The notes under the pieces: generated by a model
What the model saw: the letters and a program-made list of their open reading frames with translations, nothing else
Told to the model about the DNA's origin: nothing
The model's database searches: none
Assembly: GCF_022834715.1 (NCBI RefSeq)
Contig: NZ_BQKC01000001.1
Span: 1,400,501 to 1,464,500, forward strand
DNA length: 64,000 nucleotides
Origin: Granulimonas faecalis
GTDB taxonomy: Bacteria; Actinomycetota; Coriobacteriia; Coriobacteriales; Atopobiaceae
Direction: 5' to 3'
Shown here: positions 24,894 through 33,078 of the stretch, piece after piece
Layout: every line of letters starts with the position of its first letter
How positions within the stretch are numbered: the first letter of the stretch is position 1
Position numbers and translations under genes: made by a program

Positions 24894-26212
24894 TTCCCTT
24901 CGTTCACCACGAACGCCTCGTACACCACGGCCACGGTGCGCTCGAAGTCCTCGTTGTTCACTCCGATGATGATGTTGATCTCCTGGGAGCTCTGGGTGAT
25001 CATGCGCACGTTGATGCCGGCGTTGCCGAGCACCCCGAGCAGCCTGCCCGACGAGCCGGGGCGGGAGCTCATGTTGCGGCCCACCACGGAGACCAGAGCC
25101 AGCTTGTCGACCACCTTCACCTGGTCGGGCTGAAGCTCCTTCTGGAGGTCGGCCACGATGGAGTAGATGGAGTCCTTGACGTCGGCTCCGTTCACCACCA
25201 CCGAGAACGAGTCGATGCCCGTGGGGATGTGCTCCACGCTCACACCGTAGCGCTCGAACACCGAGAGGGCCCGACGCATGAAGCCCACGGCGTCGCTCAT
25301 GTGCGTCTTAGCGATGTAGACCGTGATGAAGTCGCGCTTGCCCGCGATACCCGTGATCACCGGGTCGTCGGGGCTCGTCTCCACGCGCTCGCGGATGATG
25401 GTGCCCTGGGCCTCGGGGTCGTTGGTGTTGAGGATGGCGATGGGGATGTTGGCCTCGCGCACCGGGAAGATGGCCTCCTCGTGGAGCACGTTGGCACCCA
25501 TGTAGGAGAGCTCGCGCATCTCGTCGAAGGTGATGCGCTCGATGGTGCGGGGGCGGTCCACCACGCGCGGGTCGGCCGTGAGGAAGCCCGAGACGTCGGT
25601 CCAGTTCTCGTAGAGGTCGGCCGAGAGGGCGTTGGCCAGGATGGAGCCCGTGATATCGCCGCCGCCGCGGTCCAGCAGCTTGATCTCGCCGTCGCAGGTG
25701 GCGCCGTAGAAGCCGGGCATGACGAAGCTCCCGCGGCGCACCACGAGCTCGCGCACGCGATCGGCCGTGCGCTCGAGGTCGAGGGTGCCGTCGTGGTGGA
25801 AGACGATGGCGTCGGCGGCGTCCACGAACGGCAGGCCCAGGTACTCGGCCATAAGGTGCGCGGTGAACCACTCGCCGCGACTCACCACGTACTCCGGGGA
25901 GTCGTCGGCCAGGCCCTCGCGGAAGTCGCGGAACTTCTCGGCCACGGGCCAGGTGAGGCCCAGCCCCTCCTTGATGGCGAGGAAGCGCCCCTCGATGTCG
26001 TCGAGGAGGTCCGAGCAGTCCACGTGGTAGTCGCGGTGGGCGTTCACGAGGTAGAGGAGGTCGGTGACCTTGTTGTCGCCGGCAAAGCGCTTGCCGGCCG
26101 CGCTCACCACGACGAAGCGGCGGGCCGGGTCGGCGTCGATGATGCGCTTGACCTTGGCGAACTGCTCGGGGCTGGCGACCGACGAGCCGCCGAACTTGGT
26201 GATCTTGATCAT
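24890..26212 (-). CDS. lysC: Aspartate kinase (monofunctional)
   Basis: Phosphorylates aspartate, the first step of the pathway. ITKFGGSSVASPEQFAKV is the ATP-binding N-terminus; SRGEWFTAHLMAEYL and GFLTADPRVV are substrate-site blocks. Two C-terminal ACT domains (about 290-440; SVEHIPTGIDSFSVVV and LLGVLGNAGINVRMITQSSQ) imply feedback control by an amino acid end product. There is no fused homoserine dehydrogenase. It lies 36 bases after hom and overlaps asd by four bases. Confidence 0.95.
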   Translation of the reverse strand: MIKITKFGGSSVASPEQFAKVKRIIDADPARRFVVVSAAGKRFAGDNKVTDLLYLVNAHRDYHVDCSDLLDDIEGRFLAIKEGLGLTWPVAEKFRDFREGLADDSPEYVVSRGEWFTAHLMAEYLGLPFVDAADAIVFHHDGTLDLERTADRVRELVVRRGSFVMPGFYGATCDGEIKLLDRGGGDITGSILANALSADLYENWTDVSGFLTADPRVVDRPRTIERITFDEMRELSYMGANVLHEEAIFPVREANIPIAILNTNDPEAQGTIIRERVETSPDDPVITGIAGKRDFITVYIAKTHMSDAVGFMRRALSVFERYGVSVEHIPTGIDSFSVVVNGADVKDSIYSIVADLQKELQPDQVKVVDKLALVSVVGRNMSSRPGSSGRLLGVLGNAGINVRMITQSSQEINIIIGVNNEDFERTVAVVYEAFVVNEGK

Positions 26213-26248
26213 CGGGCGATGGTCCTTAGCTCTCGGGGGCTCCGGCCC

Positions 26249-27394
26249 CTAGTCGACGTCGGCCACGGCGGCCATGAGGGTGGCGGGGTCCTCGGCGAGG
26301 AGGGCGTCCGCCAGGGCCGCGGCCTCGGTGGCGGAGAGGCCGCCCACGGAGACGTAGCCGGGCGCGACCTCCACGGCGGTGCCGGGGGTGTCGGCGGGGA
26401 GCGCGGCCGCGGTGCGGAAGACGTAGTCGGCGCGGAGCAGGCCGGGCTTCCAGGACAGGGTCTCCCCCGTGGGGTAGACGGGCCGCTCGCCGCCGGCGCA
26501 GTCGACGAGGTCCTGCACCATGGCGTTGCCCGTGGGCAGCGCGCCGGCGCCCTGGCCGTAGAACTTGAGCGGGCCCACGGTGGTGCCCACGAGCGTTGCG
26601 ATGTTGAAGTTGTCGGGCACGTTGCCCTCCACCGACGCCAGGGGCAGGAGCACCGGCTCCACGCAGGCGGCGTAGCCGTCGTCGTCGCGGGCCGCGCGGG
26701 CCATGAGGCGCACGGCGTAGCCCAGGCCGGCGAAGGTGTCGAGGTCGGCCTTGGTGAGGTTCCGGATGCCGTGGACCGGGATGTCGCGGCGGCAGAGCGT
26801 GCCGAACGCCACGGTGGAGCTGATGATGCACTTGTTGGCGACGTCGATGCCGTCGATGTCCGCCGACGGGTCGGCCTCGGCGTACCCGAGGGCCTGGGCC
26901 TGGGCGAGCACGTCGGTGAACTCGGCCCCGTCCTTGGCCATGCGGTCGACGATGTAGTTGGACGTGCCGTTGAGGATGCCCGAGATGCGGTCGATGCGGT
27001 CGATGCGGCGCGCCTTCTCGATGGAGGCGATCCAGGGGATGCCGCCGCCCGAGGTGGCCTCGATGAAGAAGCCCACGCCGGACTCCTCGGCCTGGGCGCA
27101 GAACTCCGGTAGGAACGCGGCCACCACGGCCTTGTTGGCCGTGACCACGTGCTTGCCGGCGGCGAGGCTCTCCATGATGAAGGTGTGGGCCGGCTCGAGG
27201 CCGCCCATGGCCTCCACCACGCACTCGATGGAGTCGTCGGAGACGATGTCGGCGAAATCGTAGGTGACGCGGGGGTCGTCGTAGGTGCCCGGGAGGGTGA
27301 GGATGCGGGCCACCTCGAGGGAGGGGGCGCGCGAGTCGACGATCTCGATGACGCCGCCTCCCACGGTGCCGGCGCCGAGAAGGGCGATTCTCAT
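26249..27394 (-). CDS. hom: Homoserine dehydrogenase
   Basis: Reduces aspartate semialdehyde to homoserine. Nucleotide loop IALLGAGTVGGGV at the N-terminus, VVTANKAVVA for the catalytic Lys region and the substrate block EATSGGGIPWI are clear. At 381 residues it is shorter than many homologues; after the catalytic domain only about 55 residues remain (VEVAPGYVSVGGLS), so a full ACT domain is unlikely and threonine feedback may act elsewhere. The ATG at 27394 begins the conserved MRIALLG; longer frames run over the divergent thrC promoter. The ribosome site is weak. Confidence 0.93.
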   Translation of the reverse strand: MRIALLGAGTVGGGVIEIVDSRAPSLEVARILTLPGTYDDPRVTYDFADIVSDDSIECVVEAMGGLEPAHTFIMESLAAGKHVVTANKAVVAAFLPEFCAQAEESGVGFFIEATSGGGIPWIASIEKARRIDRIDRISGILNGTSNYIVDRMAKDGAEFTDVLAQAQALGYAEADPSADIDGIDVANKCIISSTVAFGTLCRRDIPVHGIRNLTKADLDTFAGLGYAVRLMARAARDDDGYAACVEPVLLPLASVEGNVPDNFNIATLVGTTVGPLKFYGQGAGALPTGNAMVQDLVDCAGGERPVYPTGETLSWKPGLLRADYVFRTAAALPADTPGTAVEVAPGYVSVGGLSATEAAALADALLAEDPATLMAAVADVD

Positions 27395-27498
27395 CTCTGT
27401 TAATCCAATCTTTCGCGGCCATCGCCCCTCGGCGACCCGCGGGGCGGCTCCGCTACCATGGGCAGAACCCTGCACCGCTCGACCGAGGGGGAGTCTCG
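27395..27498. promoter_or_regulatory. Divergent promoter region hom / thrC
   Basis: 104 bases separate the start codons of hom (minus) and thrC (plus), so both transcripts must begin here. I see no clear -10/-35 pair or operator. Confidence 0.45.
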
Positions 27499-28992
27499 AT
27501 GGATTCGTTCTACCACAGCACCCGTTCTCTGCTCGAACCCGTAACAAGCAAGCAAGCAATACTGGCGGGCATCGCACCGGACGGCGGGCTCTACGTGAGC
27601 GACGGGGTGCTCGCCTCCCCCCTCGACCTCGAGCCGCTCTGGGCCGGCGACTACCCCTCCCGCGCCCGGCGCGTCCTCGGCCACCTGCTGCCGGACTTCA
27701 CCGAGCAGGAGGTGGCGGGCTGCGTGCGCCGCGCCTACGGCGACACCTTCGACGACCCGGCCGTGACGCCCGTGACCCCGGTGGGCGACGACTGGCTGCT
27801 GGAGCTCTTCCACGGCCCCACGAGCGCCTTCAAGGACGTGGCGCTGCAGATGCTGCCCCAGCTCATGGGCCAGGCCCGCGCCGGCGACGGCCGCGACGTC
27901 ATGATCGTGTGCGCCACCTCCGGCGACACCGGCAAGGCGGCGCTGGCGGGCTTCGCCGACGTGGAGGGCTGCGGCGTCTGCGTGTTCTACCCCGACGGCA
28001 AGGTGAGCGACGTCCAGCACCTGCAGATGGCCACCCAGGCCGGCGGCAACGTGGCCGTGTACGCCGTGCGCGGCAACTTCGACGACGCCCAGGGCGAGGT
28101 CAAGCGCATCTTCGCGGACCGCGACCTGGCCGTGCGCCTGGCCGGGGAGGGCGTGTTCCTCTCCAGCGCCAACTCCATCAACGTGGGGCGCCTCGTGCCG
28201 CAGGTGGTCTACTACCTGGACGCCTACGCCCAGCTGCTGGAGCGCGGCGCCGTGGCCATGGGCGACGAGGTGGACTTCTACGTGCCCACCGGAAACTTCG
28301 GCGACGTCCTCGCCGGCTACTACGCCAAGCGCCTGGGCCTGCCTGTGGGGCGCCTCCACGTGTGCTCCAACGCCAACGACGTGCTCTGCGACTTCCTGGC
28401 CACCGGCACCTACGACCGCCGGCGCCCGTTCCACAAGACCATCTCGCCGTCCATGGACATCCTCGTGTCGTCCAACCTGGAGCGGCTGCTCTACTTCGCC
28501 TCCGACGGCGACTGCGAGCTCGTGGCCTCCCTCATGGCCGACCTCGCCGAGAAGGGCGCCTACACCGTGCCCGCCCCCGTCATGGACGCTATCCGCTCCA
28601 CCTTCTCGGGCGGCCGCGCCACCGACGACGAGTGCCGCGGGACCATCCGGCGCACCTGGGAGCGAGACGGAGTGCTGCTCGACCCCCACACGGCCGTGGC
28701 CAAGACCGTGCTCGACGCCCAGGAGCCCCAAGGCCGCGCGCGCGTGGTGCTCGCCACGGCCAGCCCCTACAAGTTCCCGGCCGAGGTGCTCGCCGCCCTG
28801 GGCGAGGACGTTGCGGGGCTCGACGGCTTCGCCGCCATGGACCGTCTGGCCGCGCTCACCGGCACCGAGCCGCCGGCGCCCCTCTCGGCCCTCCGGGACC
28901 GCGCCGTGCGCTTCACCGAGGTCGTGGACCGCGACGCCATGGGCGCCGCCGTGGAGCGCGCTGCCGGGGCCGTCTTCCCCGCGGGGGCGTGA
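27499..28992 (+). CDS. thrC: Threonine synthase
   Basis: PLP enzyme that converts O-phosphohomoserine to threonine. The N-terminal YHSTR block is followed by APDGGLYV; the PLP Lys is in GPTSAFKDVALQML (about residue 115), and PTGNFGDVLAGYYAK is the phosphate-binding loop. 497 residues fits the long bacterial form. GGGGGAG lies before the ATG. It is divergent from hom and coupled to thrB by a GTGA overlap. Confidence 0.95.
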   Translation: MDSFYHSTRSLLEPVTSKQAILAGIAPDGGLYVSDGVLASPLDLEPLWAGDYPSRARRVLGHLLPDFTEQEVAGCVRRAYGDTFDDPAVTPVTPVGDDWLLELFHGPTSAFKDVALQMLPQLMGQARAGDGRDVMIVCATSGDTGKAALAGFADVEGCGVCVFYPDGKVSDVQHLQMATQAGGNVAVYAVRGNFDDAQGEVKRIFADRDLAVRLAGEGVFLSSANSINVGRLVPQVVYYLDAYAQLLERGAVAMGDEVDFYVPTGNFGDVLAGYYAKRLGLPVGRLHVCSNANDVLCDFLATGTYDRRRPFHKTISPSMDILVSSNLERLLYFASDGDCELVASLMADLAEKGAYTVPAPVMDAIRSTFSGGRATDDECRGTIRRTWERDGVLLDPHTAVAKTVLDAQEPQGRARVVLATASPYKFPAEVLAALGEDVAGLDGFAAMDRLAALTGTEPPAPLSALRDRAVRFTEVVDRDAMGAAVERAAGAVFPAGA

Positions 28993-29882
28993 CGGTGTCG
29001 CGCGACCGGGTCTCCGTCTGGGTTCCGGCCACGTCGGCCAACCTGGGCGTGGGCTTCGACTGCCTGGGGCTGGCCCTCACGTTGGGCAACCGCTTCACGT
29101 TCGAGCGGGCGGAGGAGAGCTCCTTCTCCGGCTGCGAGCCGCGGTTCGCCAACCCGGGCAACCTGGCCTACACGACCTACCTCGAAGCCTCGCGGGCCCT
29201 CGGCGTCAAGCCATCGCCCGTTGCCCTCTCCTGCGAGACGGGCATCCCGCTCTCCGGCGGCCTGGGCTCCAGCTCCACGTGCATCGTGGCCGGCATCGCC
29301 GCGGCCCACGCCTTCGCCGGCGTGGAGGTGGACCGCCGGCGCCTCGTGGAACTGGCGAGCGAGCGGGAGGGCCACCCCGACAACGTGGCCCCCGCCGTGC
29401 TCGGCGGTCTCACGAGCTCCTTCACGACGGGGGACGGCGAGGTGGTGTGCATGGAGGCCCCCGTGAGCGACGCCTGGCGGTTCGTGGCCGTGTGCCCTCC
29501 CTACGAGGTGCGCACCGAGGACGCCCGCCGCGTCATGCCCCCCTCCGTCCCGCTCGCCACGGCCGTGTGGCAGATGGGCCGTGTGGCCGCCACGTGCCAC
29601 GCCCTCGAGACCGGCGACGGCGAGCTCCTCGCCAAGGCCTGCGACGACCGGCTCCACGAGCCCTACCGCCGCCCCCTCATCGCCCACTACGACCGCTGCC
29701 GCGCCGCCTGCCTGGGGGCCGGCGCCTCGGCGTTCTGGATCAGCGGCTCGGGCTCCACCATGATGGCCGCGTGTCTGGGCGACGCCCGCGCCGCCGCCGT
29801 GGGGGCCGCGGCCCAAAGGGTCGACCCCGGGCTCAGGACCTTCGCGCTCTCCTGCTGCACAGACGGGACGTCCATCCGCTGA
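28989..29882 (+). CDS. thrB: Homoserine kinase (GHMP family)
   Basis: Phosphorylates homoserine. VPATSANLGVGFDCLG is the substrate motif and IPLSGGLGSSSTCIVAGI the ATP loop of GHMP kinases; SGSGSTMMA is the C-terminal motif. The GTG at 28989 overlaps the thrC stop as GTGA; a second in-frame GTG six bases on is an alternative. 297 residues is typical. Together with thrC, hom, lysC and asd it completes the aspartate-to-threonine route in one locus. Its 3' end overlaps the convergent VanZ-like gene by 50 bases. Confidence 0.94.
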   Translation: MTVSRDRVSVWVPATSANLGVGFDCLGLALTLGNRFTFERAEESSFSGCEPRFANPGNLAYTTYLEASRALGVKPSPVALSCETGIPLSGGLGSSSTCIVAGIAAAHAFAGVEVDRRRLVELASEREGHPDNVAPAVLGGLTSSFTTGDGEVVCMEAPVSDAWRFVAVCPPYEVRTEDARRVMPPSVPLATAVWQMGRVAATCHALETGDGELLAKACDDRLHEPYRRPLIAHYDRCRAACLGAGASAFWISGSGSTMMAACLGDARAAAVGAAAQRVDPGLRTFALSCCTDGTSIR

Positions 29883-30318
29883 GGGCGAGGCCGCAGGCGG
29901 CACCCGCCATGTCGATGAGGACGTCGCGCACCATGCCGGAGCGCCCGGGGACGAAGAGCTGGATGCACTCGTCGGCGCTCGGCACGAGCACCACCGTGAG
30001 GGCCCGGGCCGCGTAGGCCGCCCTGTTGCCGCGACGCCCCGGGTCCGCAGGGAACGCCTGGCGGCAGACGAGGCCCATGACGAGGTACTCGGTGAAGTGG
30101 GCGAGCTTGCGCACGACGAACTGCATGAGGTCGGCGTCGGTGACGCCCACGGTCTCGAAGAGCGGGCGCACGAGGCCCACCACGAAGGCGCTGTCGCCGA
30201 GCGAAGCGTCGCCCGCCTTGAGCGAGCGGCTCCACATGAAAAGGCACCAGCACACGAGGACGGCGCGCCAGACCCAGGTCCGGCGCGCCGTCTTGCCGTC
30301 CTTGGGAGAGGCCGTCAC
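29833..30318 (-). CDS. VanZ-like family membrane protein
   Basis: A 161-residue protein with about four hydrophobic segments and the VanZ family marks RKLAHFTEYLVMG and DECIQLFVPGRSGMVRDVL. VanZ itself gives low-level teicoplanin resistance; most chromosomal relatives have no proven role, so resistance should not be assumed. The start lies immediately after the stop of the following upstream gene (30319), suggesting co-transcription. The C-terminus overlaps thrB on the opposite strand. Confidence 0.85.
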   Translation of the reverse strand: MTASPKDGKTARRTWVWRAVLVCWCLFMWSRSLKAGDASLGDSAFVVGLVRPLFETVGVTDADLMQFVVRKLAHFTEYLVMGLVCRQAFPADPGRRGNRAAYAARALTVVLVPSADECIQLFVPGRSGMVRDVLIDMAGAACGLALSGWTSRLCSRRARRS

Positions 30319-31857
30319 CTACACCACCTTGAGGTCGGCCGACGTGCCCCCGGGGATGACCTTGAGGGCGTGCTTGACGGCGCGGCGTGCGGTGCGGGAG
30401 CGGTTCTCGCCCATCTCGTGGGCTACGAGGTAGTTCACGTAGCTCGCGGTGTCGGTGACCTCGGGGTGGCCGGCCGGCGCGCGGAACGTGAGGAACTGCG
30501 TGTCGGGCTCCAGGCCGTCGGGCTCGTCGAGGGTGTCGTCGCCGCCCACGAAGTCCTGGAAGCGCGAGAACTCGGCCACGGGCTCCACCTCGCAGCGGAC
30601 GCCGGCCGGGGTGGACTCGGCCTTGCCGGAGACGAGGTTGTCGTCGAAGCGCTGGTCGAGGGCGTCGAGGGCCTGCTCCCAGCCGTCGGAGCGGCCCTGG
30701 AGGTCCATGCAGTCGGTGGAGTCGGCCTCGAGGGCCGCGGAGGCGGGGACGGGCGTCGTGGCGACGGGGGCCGCAGACCCCTCGGCGGTCGCGGTGGCGG
30801 CGGGCTCCTCCCGGTCCAGGGTCTGGGCGGGGCAGCCGGGGACGTCGGAGGCCGAGAAGGGCACCTCGAAGGAGACGGAGGCGTCCACGGCGGCGGCCAC
30901 GTCGTCCACGGTCTCGCGGATGGAGGCGAGCTCGTTGGAGAGGTCGCGGGAGATCTCGAGGTCGTTCATGGCGGCGGCGGCCTCCCACCAGGAGGTGCCC
31001 ACGTCGGCCACGGTGCCGTCGGCGCGCTGGATCATGGGCAGGTCGTCCATGATGTCGCCGCCAAGGCGCTCGGCAAGGACCCGGCCCACGCCCTTGGAGA
31101 GGGCCATCATGCGGTTCTTGAAAGACTTCCGCTGGGCGTACTGGGCGGCCACGCTCTCGTAGTCCTCCACCGGCGCGGCGGTGTGGAGCCCGGCGTCGCC
31201 CAGGGTGGGTGCGGAGAACGGGCGCTCCTCGTCGGGGACGCCGAAGGCCGGCAGGCGGTCGGCGAGCGGGGCCGCGGGGTCCGGGGCGACAGGGCTCGGA
31301 GTGGCAGGCTTCGCGGCGGGCGCGGCCTGCACGGGCTCGGATGCCGGGGCGGCGGCACGGGCAGCGGCGATGCTCCCCTTGAAGTGGCGGCCCTTGGGGC
31401 GCGGCGCGGCGTCGGTCCCCGCCTCGGACGCCTCCACGGGCGCGGAGGCCTCGGCAGCGGGCGCGGGCTCGGAGGCCTGCGCTACGGGTGCGGGGGCGGC
31501 GAGGGGCGCCTCCTCGACGGCCGTCGCGGCGTCGGTGCGGCGCAGCCGGTAGCGGGGCTCGCCCGTGGCCACATGGCGGCCGGTGACGGTGCCCGTGAGG
31601 CGCGTCTCCTGGACGGCCTCCTCGAGGGCCGAGATGCGGGCGAGGAGCTCCGAGCGCTCCCCCGCCACGGCCCGGCGGGCCAGGACGGCCGCAACCGCGG
31701 CGCCGGCGGCGAAGCCGAGGACGGCCGCGCCGGTGCAGGCGAGCATGGGGGACGCCCCGTCGAGGGGCGACGCTTGGGCGAGGGAAGGGACCGACCAGAG
31801 GGTCGTGGAAGTTGCCAAGCCTGCGAAAACCGCCCGGCTCCCGTGATCTTTGACCAT
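30319..31857 (-). CDS. Hypothetical protein with N-terminal membrane segments and long Ala/Pro-rich linker
   Basis: A 512-residue protein. Residues 8-30 and 37-62 are hydrophobic (signal-like then an anchor), residues 66-85 look like a short coiled coil (GERSELLARISALEEAVQET), and about 100-215 are an Ala/Pro/Glu linker. The C-terminal half is acidic, with VNYLVAHEMGENRSRTARRA near the end. I do not recognise a family. It probably sits on the membrane with a long flexible domain; side of the membrane uncertain. Confidence 0.6.
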   Translation of the reverse strand: MVKDHGSRAVFAGLATSTTLWSVPSLAQASPLDGASPMLACTGAAVLGFAAGAAVAAVLARRAVAGERSELLARISALEEAVQETRLTGTVTGRHVATGEPRYRLRRTDAATAVEEAPLAAPAPVAQASEPAPAAEASAPVEASEAGTDAAPRPKGRHFKGSIAAARAAAPASEPVQAAPAAKPATPSPVAPDPAAPLADRLPAFGVPDEERPFSAPTLGDAGLHTAAPVEDYESVAAQYAQRKSFKNRMMALSKGVGRVLAERLGGDIMDDLPMIQRADGTVADVGTSWWEAAAAMNDLEISRDLSNELASIRETVDDVAAAVDASVSFEVPFSASDVPGCPAQTLDREEPAATATAEGSAAPVATTPVPASAALEADSTDCMDLQGRSDGWEQALDALDQRFDDNLVSGKAESTPAGVRCEVEPVAEFSRFQDFVGGDDTLDEPDGLEPDTQFLTFRAPAGHPEVTDTASYVNYLVAHEMGENRSRTARRAVKHALKVIPGGTSADLKVV

Positions 31858-32173
31858 CGATGCATCCCTTCGCCGCGAGGACGCCTACGGCGGCGGTATG
31901 AGCAGATGGGGAGCGGTGTCCCCGGGATGCGCTGGGCGTACGAGACGCTTGCAGTGCAACGGTTTGGTGGGTTTCTGCTGCGTTTACCGTCGCGAAGTGC
32001 GTCGAACCAACTCCGACTATAGTCCATTTTCCCTCCTGTACCCTATGCCAAATCCATGATTCTTCCCACAACGGAACCACTCGCCGGTCCGCCGAGGGGT
32101 AACCACCCACATGTACGCCGCACCGTGCAAAACTGTCGAAAGCACTTGGGAGACCCCGTCGAAAGGACCCACC
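31858..32173. other. Divergent intergenic region
   Basis: 316 bases between a minus-strand and a plus-strand start codon, with lower GC at 31960-32070. It includes the palindrome GACTATAGTC at 32016-32025, whose TATAGT could act as a -10 on either strand, but without a good -35. No gene is seen. Confidence 0.4.
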
Positions 32174-32980
32174 GTGCGAAACATCGCCATCGTCACCGGC
32201 GCCTCATCCGGCCTCGGCCTGCGCTTTGCCAAGCTCCTCGACCAGGGGGCCGGCGGGCCGCTCGACGAGATCTGGCTCATCGCCCGCAGCGCGGAAAAGC
32301 TTGACGAGGTCGCCTCCGACCTCGCCGCCCCCACCAAGGTCCTCGCCCTCGACCTCTGCGACCCCGCGAGCTTCAAGGCCGTGGACGGGGCCTTGGCCGC
32401 CGAGCGCGACCTCAACGTCCAGTGGCTCCTCAACTGCGCCGGGTTCGGCAAGTTCGGCCCCTTCACCTCCATCGGGGCCACCGCCAACGGCAACATGGTG
32501 CGGCTCAACTGCCTCGCCGTGGTGGAGCTCTGCTACAGCTGCCTGCTCTACATGCACGCGGGCTCCCGCATCGTCAACATCGCGAGTGCGGCCGCCCTCG
32601 TTCCCCAGCCCGGCCTCTCGGTCTACGGGGCCACCAAGCGGTTCGTGCTCGACTTCTCCCGCGCCCTCGACCGTGAGCTCGGCGACGCCGGCATCCACGT
32701 GAGCGCCGTCTGCCCCAAGTTCATGGACACCGCGTTCCTCGACCGCCCGGGCAGCGAGAAGGCCCTCGCATCCATGGAGTGGATCGGCTTCGAGGACCCG
32801 GACGCCGTGTGCGCCAAGGCCCTCAGGGAGTCGCTCAGGGGCAAGGCCTGCATCATCACCGCCCCGGACATGTGCGTGGCCAACGGCCTCTGCAAGGCGC
32901 TGCCCACGGGCCTGGTCATGGCGCTGCAGGGCGCCGTGGGAAGGACCTATGCCAGGCACCGGAAGAAGAACGGCCGATAA
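32174..32980 (+). CDS. Short-chain dehydrogenase/reductase (SDR)
   Basis: A 268-residue oxidoreductase. IAIVTGASSGLGLRFA is the dinucleotide loop, NCAGFGKFG the structural NAG-type motif, and the catalytic Ser (VNIASAAAL) and SVYGATKRF give the Ser-Tyr-Lys triad. The GTG at 32174 is preferred over upstream ATGs because AAAGGA lies before it and the protein then opens directly with the Rossmann strand. Substrate unknown. A strong terminator follows. Confidence 0.9.
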   Translation: MRNIAIVTGASSGLGLRFAKLLDQGAGGPLDEIWLIARSAEKLDEVASDLAAPTKVLALDLCDPASFKAVDGALAAERDLNVQWLLNCAGFGKFGPFTSIGATANGNMVRLNCLAVVELCYSCLLYMHAGSRIVNIASAAALVPQPGLSVYGATKRFVLDFSRALDRELGDAGIHVSAVCPKFMDTAFLDRPGSEKALASMEWIGFEDPDAVCAKALRESLRGKACIITAPDMCVANGLCKALPTGLVMALQGAVGRTYARHRKKNGR

Positions 32981-33000
32981 TCACCCCCCCCACGACGAGA

Positions 33001-33041
33001 GGGGGCGGCGCGCCGCGGGATACCCCCGGCGCGCCGCCCCC
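33001..33041. terminator. Bidirectional terminator between SDR and rho
   Basis: GGGGGCGGCGCGCCG pairs with CGGCGCGCCGCCCCC around an 11-base loop, followed on the plus strand by GTCTTG. Confidence 0.75.
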
Positions 33042-33078
33042 GTCTTGCCGAGGGACGACCCCTTGATGCCCTTGGACG

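Noticed and set aside
29833-30318. Calling the VanZ-like gene a glycopeptide resistance gene
   Set aside because: The family is broad, no vanHAX or regulator genes are nearby, and most relatives have no link to resistance.
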